From Russula earlei (lineage: Eukaryota > Basidiomycota > Agaricomycetes > Russulales > Russulaceae), in contig JAGFNK010000231.1 of NCBI GenBank assembly GCA_025769875.1, forward strand, positions 1 through 64,000: DNA of 64,000 nucleotides, in the 5' to 3' direction. The notes under the pieces were generated by a model. The model ran no database searches, was not told the origin of the DNA, and was given only the letters and a program-made list of their open reading frames with translations. This document shows, piece by piece, positions 56,694 to 64,000 of this stretch. The translations under genes were made by a program, and so were the position numbers. Position 1 is the stretch's first letter. Every line of letters begins with the position of its first letter.

Positions 56694-58521
56694 GGAAGAG
56701 GTGCTGAACCCAATTGTATTGCACCACCAATGGGCATGTGGAGTCTGTGTGACTTGATCCAAGTGCAGGTATGGACAGGGAAGAAAATGAGAGGGGAGCA
56801 AGCAAGAGTCAAGACACGAGGCTTGATGTCTCAGTGGTGAGGAGCTTGATGTTTCAGAAGCATGTGTGTGAGACTGGATGTGTGTGTGCATGTGTTCTTT
56901 AAGGAAAAGAGGAAGATCTTGAAGGAGTCAAAGTGTTCTTCAGGCAGACTTAGCAATAACAAGGATGCAAGGAAGCCAGACCTGCTGATTCAATTCACTG
57001 AGCTGCAAAGGACTCATATTTGAAACTATAGCTAGCTATTGGGCCTTAAATATGTAGCTAAGATGAATTGGAAGACAATCTGCACTCAAGTCCTATTCTT
57101 CCTAGTGCAAGTCTGAGAGCATGAGGTGGTGTGGCAATGATGTACGGGCAACACACTATGGGCAGTGAGCCCTTGGGTGAGGTGATGATGACGATGTGTG
57201 TATCATCCATGTCTGTACATGTGGCAGGGGTGAGGACAATACTTGAGAGTTGGTCACACAGGGGTGAGAACATAATGACAAAGGGGGAAAGAATGTGGTG
57301 GATAAAGGAGGCTAGTGGTGCAGGGGATAGATGTAGGGGAGAGAGTGTGAGGCATTGGGTGGAAAGGTGGGTGATGTCGATGGCAATCAACTGGAGCTGT
57401 TGTTGCAATTCTTGGGTGCAGAGTGGGGAATGTGAGGGGATAACATTGAGAGGAGTGTGCGAGGTGGAAAGAGAAGGAGAGGGAAGGAGTGATGACAGTT
57501 GGAGGAAAGGGGGGAAAGGTGATGAAAGGCAAAGGAAGGACACATGGTGTGGTTGCATGGTGCACAGGTGTGGGTACAAGTCATGTGAGTTTCCCAGTCA
57601 GCAGGCTCACACACCTTACATGATGAAGAGAGCATTTGGGTGGGGAGAGGATGCAATGCATGCCGCAGTGAAAGGCATGTTGCAACAGGGTCAATATGGA
57701 CTTGATGGCTTTTTAGCATTCATTGGGTACTTTGTGATGTAGTGGGGTTTGAAGGGTAGCATGTTTGAATCAAAGGTTGAAGCTATTCTGGAAGAGCTGG
57801 AAGCCTTGTGTGGCACAAAATGACACTGTACTTGATATTCATGAGATGAGTGAACATGTGATCTAACATGTGATGTGAAATTACCATATATAGAAGGAGG
57901 GGGGGTGATTCCATGCTGAAACAGAGGTTCCAACTGTATATGTGAAATGCCCATTCTGCCACCCCCTTGTAATGCCCTTTGCAAGTGAATGCTACAAGTG
58001 AATGGCACATGTGACACATCACATGGAAAATAAACAGAAAATTCAACAAATGAAGGAAATTTTATTGTGTTGGAGTTCAGTTTGGGTGTTGGACAGCAGG
58101 AACCCAGTTTTTTAGTACATAGAATACAATATACAAGCTGTTCTATGCATAACATGGAACATAGAAGTAAACTGTCATGTAGATATCAAATATCATCATC
58201 TGGAGGAAGGAGGAAAGAGGAGGTGAGATAGGATGAGAACCCACAGAAAATGAAAAAATGCACCTGGTCAACATGCAAGAATGACTGCATGCAGGAAAAC
58301 TCATGGTGGCTGCTTGTGCCATTCCATGGTCATGGTTGTGGTCAAGGCCATCACATTGAGGTTGCTGCTATGACAGTGACATTGTCATCACCACTGCTGT
58401 GAAGCATGTTGGGGATGCTTGAGTGAGTAAGTGTGGGGCTGACCAGTCCCAAGAGAAGAGAGAGGAGAGGGGGAGAGAGGAGCAAGTGGGTTCACATGCA
58501 GTTGTTTGAGTTCTTTGCAGA
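56694..58521. other. gene-poor, CpG-eroded repeat sequence
   Basis: About 57131-57612 is a diverged, opposite-strand copy of 50100-50580 in which most CG pairs have become TG or CA. Open frames on both strands here (57131-57742 plus, 57579-57058 minus) come from this low-complexity sequence. 57613-58521 shows nothing recognisable; it ends at the LTR of the second gypsy element. Confidence 0.55.
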
Positions 58522-59016
58522 TGTCACCGACTGGGGGCGGTGTCACTGACAAATCGGTTCACGCGCGAGACGAGCGCAGCGAGTTGAGCGAGACACTAAG
58601 TCCTCGTGAGCTTTGGGGGTCTCGGAGACAATATTGCCAAAGCAAATATGTTCCGCGGAGAAGGGAAACTATGAATAAGTCTTCGTGTTGAGAAGACTTA
58701 TGAGTAGTAAAGGTTTCAGATGATATGCTTGATGTCTTGCAAGCCTACAAGTCCTGAAGTTCGAAATCCAGTGATATTTCACAGGAGAACAAGCTTAGGG
58801 CTTGTCCTCATCAAACAGCAGTCTTATATACATGCTAGATACTATATCAAATAGTATTCATGAGGTGGAGGCGAGGCGATCGAACTAGAACACGCGGGAA
58901 ACGTCTGGTATGTGGGAGGCAGTAGAAGGAGTCATAAAACACATGAGGAACTCGAGGCACGTCCGGGTAGGCTTGTCCGGTTGCCGGTCCGGTCCGATGT
59001 ACCGGTTCTTGTGACA
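58522..59016 (-). repeat. gypsy-2 3' LTR
   Basis: 495 bp with TGTCAC at one end and GTGACA at the other, a 6-bp perfect inverted terminus. A polypurine tract (AACAAGGGGGTAA on the minus strand, 59017-59029) abuts it. Confidence 0.85.
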
Positions 59017-59029
59017 TTACCCCCTTGTT
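59017..59029 (-). promoter_or_regulatory. gypsy-2 polypurine tract
   Basis: AACAAGGGGGTAA on the minus strand directly before the LTR start TGTCACAAG. Confidence 0.8.
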
Positions 59030-59103
59030 AAGGTCTAACCTGTGTAGGGGTGGACGTCAGAAACACAGCGATGGGTGTGGTAGTGGAGTTGGTCTCGTGG
59101 CAC

Positions 59104-60351
59104 TCAACATATTTTGTGTACTTTGCAGCATCGATGTGGAGTTCTGCAGAGGTCTGCCTTATGTCCGTGGCGGTTGCAGAGAACACAGGTAGTGATTTTA
59201 GGACAATTGACTGTGTCGTGTCCCCCGTTGAGACACCAGGAGCATTTGTTGGAGGTATGGGGGGAGAATTGGTACCAAGGATCCATGATCGCTTCTTTGG
59301 CGTCTTTGTGTTCCTGTTCGGTTAGTTGCGGCATGGATTGGAACAGGATTCTGGGTTCAAGTCGGGTTTTGGCGTTAGCTCTGGCCAACTTGACCTCACT
59401 ATCCCAAATTTCCCACAGCATGTCATGGTAACGTCCTCTAGCCGTCACGAGTTGATTGGCCATTTGTCGCGCTTTCTTTATGGCAAATCGATATTGAAGG
59501 ACTTCGGCTTCGAGGGACAAGTCTCGCTCGAAGGTGAGGGCTTTGTTGACGGCTTTGGTATGTCTGAGCCCTTCTTGGAATAGGAAGGCATCTTTTGTAG
59601 TGAGGAGAGGACGAGGATAGGGGTCGGCATGAGCTCGAATCGAGATTCGGTGAGTAGGACATCTGGGACCATATGTCGCGGTGACAGATGGGAATCCATT
59701 AGTCAGATTGGGTAGAACGAATCGTGGGGGAATAGTATCGTCCTCGTTGCCAGGGTCAGGGATCAGCACATCGAGTCCTAGAGTTCCCTCCATCCAGTCG
59801 TCTCCCAGTTCGCGCAGTTCAGCTACAGCATCTGTACCTGGAGCTATAGGTGTTGCATAAGGTGGTGGGGGAATGTTGTCGTCCTGTGGTATTGGGACAA
59901 AGTTTTCGTTGAGGAGCATTAAGTTAATTGGTTGTTGGAGAATGGGTGTGTCGAGTCGAGGAGGGATAGGGATGGGGTCAGGAGAGGGGGAACGAACGTG
60001 ATAGGATGGGCTGCGAGCAATTGGGGAGTCAGTTCCTCTGGTAGGGGAGCGATTGCCGAAGGCTCTCAGTATGGTGGGTAGAGTTTCTTCATGCCAAAGT
60101 TCTTGGGCTTGTGCTATCATTGCTGCATGTCGTGCTGCACGTCGTATTAGGAGTCGAGCATTGATAGTCGCGGCCGTAGATGGAGATGGTTCTCTAGAGA
60201 TCGGTAGAGGAATAAGAGTTGGGGAGTGTGGAGGAGTGGGAACGAGAGTAGTGGAAGAGGCGGTGGGTGAGTTAGCATTGGAGGACATGTTGGAGTGGGA
60301 AGAATGGAGTGGTGGGGAGTGTTGATTGAGATTGGTGGTCTTTTTATACAT
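59104..60351 (-). CDS. gypsy-2 extra ORF with two CCHC zinc knuckles (415 aa)
   Basis: Begins ATGTAT at 60351, overlapping the pol stop within ATGTATAA, and ends at TGA 59104-59106. The N-terminus is Ser/Pro-rich (TLVPTPPHSPTLIPLPISRE, RSPSPDPIPIPPRLDTP). A helical block (FAIKKARQMANQLVTARGRY) precedes the C-terminal zinc region: CSWCLNGGHDTVNC and CVLCNRHGHKADLC, then HRCCKVHKIC. Zinc knuckles of this type usually bind nucleic acid. Ordinary gypsy elements have none after the chromodomain; gypsy-1 has a similar 3' region, so this is probably a lineage feature. It has no internal stop although pol has two, which hints that it was under selection until recently. A start at about 60288 (MSSNANSP) is an alternative. 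Confidence 0.8.
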   Translation of the reverse strand: MYKKTTNLNQHSPPLHSSHSNMSSNANSPTASSTTLVPTPPHSPTLIPLPISREPSPSTAATINARLLIRRAARHAAMIAQAQELWHEETLPTILRAFGNRSPTRGTDSPIARSPSYHVRSPSPDPIPIPPRLDTPILQQPINLMLLNENFVPIPQDDNIPPPPYATPIAPGTDAVAELRELGDDWMEGTLGLDVLIPDPGNEDDTIPPRFVLPNLTNGFPSVTATYGPRCPTHRISIRAHADPYPRPLLTTKDAFLFQEGLRHTKAVNKALTFERDLSLEAEVLQYRFAIKKARQMANQLVTARGRYHDMLWEIWDSEVKLARANAKTRLEPRILFQSMPQLTEQEHKDAKEAIMDPWYQFSPHTSNKCSWCLNGGHDTVNCPKITTCVLCNRHGHKADLCRTPHRCCKVHKIC

Positions 60352-63300
60352 TAGGTCGTCCAGCCGTAGCGGAGTAGAATTCTTTGAGAAGTCTGGGGGC
60401 GTTGAGGTCGTGGTGGTTGACCCATGAGTCATCTGATGATGGGTAACCTTTCCAATGTACAAGGTACTGAAGTTTACGTGTTCGTCCGAACCTTCTGGCA
60501 TCTAGAATGGTCTCGATCTCGTATTCTTCTTTGTTATCGATGATTGGAGGAGGTCGTGTGAATGGGGTGCCATACTCTTCTGTTTCTATATATGGTAGGA
60601 GTAGATTGACATGGAAGACATCGTGTATTTTCATGGATGATGGAAGTCGGAGTTGGTAGGCGACTTTAGAAATCTTTTTTACAATGGGAAAGGGTCCGTA
60701 ACATTTTGGGGTCAGCTTGCAGTTTCCTCGTGTTTTGAGGTTTTTGCCTTCTAACCATACGAGGGTTCCTTCTTTCATTTCTGGGTTATCAGGTCTGGAG
60801 GGTTGTTGTTTACGTTCTAAAAGTTGTTGTGCATCACATCTAGATTGTTCTAGTTGCTTGAGTTGATCGGTCGAGGTGGGAACATTGTTGTCTTTGAGGT
60901 TTATGTCAATTTGGGGTTTGAATTCCATGAGGAGTTCGTGTGGTGATCATCGTGATGTTTCATGTTTCCATGAGTTATGTGCGTATTCTGCAATGGGGAG
61001 CATTTTTGCCCAGGAGTGTGGATGGGTTGCGGTCCAGGGTCTCAAGTATTGTTCTAGCCAGGCGTTCATTCTTTCGGTTTGTCCGTCAGTTTGAGGGTGA
61101 AATGCGGTGGACATGTTTTGTTTGATGCCTAGGCTTTTGCATAACGCTTTGGAGAAGTTTGATGCAAATCGGGGGTCTCTGTCAGATATGATTCTTTTGG
61201 GGACACCAAACCAAGGCACGAGGTGTTTCAGATATTCGTGGGCGACACCTGTTCCATCAATCGTTTTGTTACATGGAATAAATTTGGTCACTTTAGAACA
61301 TCCTTGATCGACAATGGTGAGGATACTATCGAATCCTTCTGATCTTGGTAAATCGGTGATGAGGTCCATCGATACGTATTGAAAGGGGCCTTGTTCGACG
61401 TGTGTGTCGAGTGGGAAGGTTGTGGCTTTCTTTCTTGGTAAATTGGTTTTGGATTCTTGGCATTTGGCGCAGCCTTTTACGTATTGCTCTACGAATTGTC
61501 GTAGTTTGGGTCCTTCATAGTGTTGTTTGACTAGGTCCCATGTGTTGGCAATTCCGGGGTGTCCTGCAGGTGGGGCATCGTGGAATTGTTGTAGGATTTC
61601 TCGTCATTTGTCTAGTTTGTCGGGTAAGTAGATTTTTCGTGTGAATATTTCAGGTGGGAGGAGGGTGGTTTTTTGTTCTTCTACCCCCTTGTTAAGGTCT
61701 TTGCAACGAGAAAGTGTGTCGGCGATTGTATTGGTGTGTCCCGGAATGTGTTCCATAATTAAGTTAAAGTCTTGCATATATTGCATCCATCTTGCTTGCC
61801 GTCCAGTTAGTTTTTGTGGTTCTTTGAAATATGTGAGATTTTTGTGGTCTGTCCTTATTCGGACGGGTTTCTCTGCACCCAGGAAGAATGGTCGGCCGCT
61901 TTTGAGGCCAAATATGACGGCGGCTAGTTCTTTATCGTGTGCATCGTAATTTCTTTCTGTGTCTAGTAGTGTTCTTGAATAGAACGCTATAGGATGGAGT
62001 CCATCTTCATATTCTTGGGAAATGACTGCTCCTATGGCAAATCCTGATGCGTCAGTGTCAAGGATGAATTGTTTGGTCCAATCTGGAGTTTGGAGAACTG
62101 GGTAGGATACGCATGTATCTTTTAGTGATTGGAATGCTTGTTGTTCTCTGGGTGTCCATTCCCATTGTTTATTCTTTTTTGTTAGGTCATTGAGTGGTCT
62201 GGCTTTAATTGAGAAGTTTGGGATGAAGTTGCAGTAGAAGTTGCAGAACCCGAGGAAGCTTCGAACTTCTTTCAATGTTTTTGGTGTGGGCCAGTCTCCA
62301 ATTCCTTTGACTTTTACTGGGTCCATGGTGATTTTTCCTTTGCCAATGATTACTCCCAAGTATTCGACTTTCCTTTTGTGGAATTGGCATTTTTCTGGTT
62401 TAAGATATAGGTCGTGTTGCTTCAATTTTGATAGGATGTGGTTCACTTTAGATTTATGTTTTTCTTCATCATTTTCTGTAGCAATAATGATGTCGTCCAT
62501 ATAAATCTTCAGCCATCCTTGAGCAAGTTCTTCTTGAAAGATGTCGTCCATCATTGTTTGGAAGGTTGCTGGGGAGTTAGTTAATCCAAAGAACATTACC
62601 GTTGGTTCAAATAATCCATTGCTGGTCTTGAAGGCCGCTTTCCATTCGTCTCCTTCTTTAATTCTAATGTTGTTGTAGCCCCATCTGATATCGAATTTAG
62701 TAAAGAGTTCTTTGCCTGCCAGGGCATGTATCAACTCTGGGATTAAAGGAAGTGGGTAGACATTGGGTATGGTCCATTTATTCAGGTTTCTATAGTCTTG
62801 CACCGGTCGAAATTTGCCATCCTTCTTTTTAATTAAGAAGAAGCCACTTGCGTACGGTGAGTTGGATCTTCTGATTCGCTTTAATCGTAGGTTCTGTTCA
62901 AGAAATTTTCCTTGTTCTTCTTTCTCTTTGGGTGAGAGGGGGTATACTCTACAATTGATTGTTGTGGGGGCGTCAGGTTTAAGATCAATAGCATGATCCC
63001 ATTTTCTTGGTCCAGGGAACCTTTCTGATTTTTGTTCTTCAAAGACTTGGCCATAGGCATGATATTGGAAAGGGACTATTTGTTGCCAGGTCAGTTGTTT
63101 TGATTGTACTTGGGATTCCGCTAATTGTTGGGCAATTGTAGTTTTTCGCAATTGCATTTGTATCCAAAGTTCGTCACCTTCTTCCCATTGTGCAATGTTC
63201 TTTATCCATTCTGGTGTTTCTTCATCTCTGGATAAGGTTATCTTTCCTAATAATGTTCCATTGGTCCAATTGATTTTGGGATTCGTTGATTCGAGGAAGG

Positions 63301-63671
63301 GGTATCCTAAAATCAGATCGTCTTGTCCGATGTCTGCTATAAGGAATTGGTGTTTGCTTCTTTGTCCCAGTAGTTTTAACTCCAAGTCTACCGCCTGAGT
63401 GATTTTTCCTAGGTGATTAGAGGTGTTATCAATGTTTTTTACCACTCTAGGTGTCAACAGCTTCCGCCTTTTCAATTGAAGTTGCTTGGTCAATTTGGGG
63501 GATATGAAGCATTCAGTTACTCTGCTGTCGATTAACGCAGTTTTCTTTTTGGCTTTTGAGGTTCCAATGTATATAGTCAAATTGACCTGCATTGACTTTC
63601 TTTTCGTAATTTTATGTACATTGGTACCTAGGGCCCGAGCGATTGCCGATATGCTCAGGCATCCAAAAAAT
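60344..63671 (-). pseudogene. gypsy-2 pol (protease-RT-RNase H-integrase-chromodomain)
   Basis: Protease: TALIDSRVTECFISPKL, where the catalytic DSGAT is changed to DSRVT. RT: KFDIRWGYNNIR, MFFGLTNSPATFQ and the YMDD site KIYMDDIIIAT. RNase H: DTDASGFAIGAVISQ and YDAHDKELAAVIFGL. Integrase: FHDAPPAGHPG and CAKCQESK (HHCC), then SMDLITDLP, IISDRDPRF and TDGQTERMN (DDE). Chromodomain: YEIETILDARR and VHWKGYPSSDDSW, ending in TAGRPNV. TGA stops at 61604-61606 (between KLDK and REILQQ) and 60947-60949 (between HETSR and SPHELL) break the frame; both fit CGA or TGG to TGA change. The domains are full length otherwise. Confidence 0.92.
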
Positions 63672-64000
63672 CCTTTCCCTCGTCGTCATCGGTCTCTCCA
63701 TTTAACATTCTAATAAATTCCTCCCTTTCTTCTTTAGAAAGGGCTTTGGCAGCTTTCGCAACTTTGGCCGTTGCACTTTCTTCGACGATCTCGACAATGG
63801 AGGATTCGGATGTGGTGGTGGTCACTTCTGCTGTTCGTGCACGTGTCGGTTCGCGTTTTGGTTTCGTGGGGCAGTCCCTAGAGAGGTGTCCTTGTTTTGA
63901 ACAATGAAAACATCTTCCTTCGGCACGATGTTTTTCCTTGTCAGCCTCGGTGATCGCTTTGCGTGCTGTGCCTGCGCTTGTATCCATCGTGTTTGGGTCG
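63655..64000 (-). CDS. gypsy-2 gag, C-terminal part (partial)
   Basis: Enters from the window edge. The zinc knuckle CFHCSKQGHLSRDC (about 63870-63911) is followed by a basic linker (PTKPKREPTRAR) and an acidic end (MLNGETDDDEGKDFLDA), with TGA at 63655-63657. Gag binds and packages the element RNA. The -1 slippery site lies four codons before the stop. Confidence 0.88.
   Translation of the reverse strand, partial: DPNTMDTSAGTARKAITEADKEKHRAEGRCFHCSKQGHLSRDCPTKPKREPTRARTAEVTTTTSESSIVEIVEESATAKVAKAAKALSKEEREEFIRMLNGETDDDEGKDFLDA
63664..63670 (-). promoter_or_regulatory. -1 ribosomal frameshift heptamer between gag and pol
   Basis: On the minus strand the gag frame reads GAT TTT TTG, so the heptamer T TTT TTG is in the correct register. 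A -1 slip continues GGA TGC CTG AGC, which is the pol frame. A GC-rich segment with GGGCCC follows within about 30 nt and could form a stimulatory structure. Confidence 0.75.

Larger units (their letters stand above)
58522..64000 (-). mobile_element. Ty3/gypsy chromodomain retrotransposon (gypsy-2), cut by the window edge
   Basis: Read leftward from 64000: gag C-terminus with CCHC knuckle, -1 frameshift site, protease, RT, RNase H, integrase, chromodomain, an extra zinc-knuckle ORF, polypurine tract and 3' LTR. The 5' LTR and most of gag lie outside. Pol has two in-frame TGA stops (61604-61606 and 60947-60949) and a damaged protease site, so this copy is inactive, but it is otherwise well preserved. 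Confidence 0.92.

Noticed and set aside
57131..57742. 203-codon frame on the plus strand
   Set aside because: It lies in a diverged repeat (opposite-strand copy of 50100-50580) and is opposed by equally long minus-strand frames.

Overview
The window comes from a basidiomycete fungus, most likely an Agaricomycete. The evidence is a run of genes cut by many introns of about 45-57 nt with GT..AG ends, a FunK1-type fungal kinase, a short F-box protein, several protein families I know only from mushroom-forming fungi, and a dense load of LTR retrotransposons (chromodomain Ty3/gypsy, Ty1/copia), hAT, CACTA-like (Tnp2), Mutator-like and MITE-type elements. No rRNA, tRNA or CRISPR array was recognised.

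Layout. 1-3.3 kb: three solo LTRs of one family (LTR A). 4.6-7.1 kb: a WD40 gene with a C-terminal membrane segment, broken only by a solo LTR of a second family (LTR B). 7.5-9.0 kb: an apparently intact 7-exon gene of unknown function. 9.3-13.3 kb: a decayed Tnp2 (CACTA-type) transposase on the minus strand, split by another solo LTR A. 14.2-16.1 kb: two unclear or broken small genes. 17.2-25.5 kb: the gene-rich island, with a small coiled-coil protein whose first residues match the histone H3 tail, a Myb/SANT protein, a SAP-like protein (minus strand), an F-box protein and a FunK1 kinase. I could resolve exon structures that keep the reading frame for the Myb, SAP-like, F-box and FunK1 genes.

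25.5-64 kb is almost entirely transposable elements, often nested. A chromodomain gypsy element (29.2-42.7 kb) carries a 4.8 kb hAT element inside its RNase H region. Two LTR A copies are nested at 43.8-46.8 kb. A Mutator-like transposase relic at 46.8-48.9 kb is split by a 553 bp MITE. CpG-rich repeat sequence follows at 49.3-51.1 kb. A copia element with target duplications but without integrase core or most of the reverse transcriptase lies at 52.5-56.7 kb. A second, minus-strand chromodomain gypsy element (58.5 kb to the window edge) has a visible -1 frameshift site between gag and pol and an extra zinc-knuckle ORF after pol.

Themes. (1) The transposable elements decay mainly by C-to-T/G-to-A change at CpG: premature stops are nearly all TGA, arginine codons have become Trp, Cys or stop, and the two copia LTRs differ by transitions only. 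This points to cytosine methylation followed by deamination. (2) Several unrelated genes have the same GGCCGTGTAG-containing module upstream in the same orientation. (3) Both gypsy elements carry a CCHC zinc-knuckle ORF downstream of the chromodomain. (4) The histone-H3-like N-terminus on a CxxC/coiled-coil protein is the most unusual single gene feature. Exon structures, target-site duplications and terminal repeats were read from the sequence; family names rest on remembered family motifs, as no search was run.
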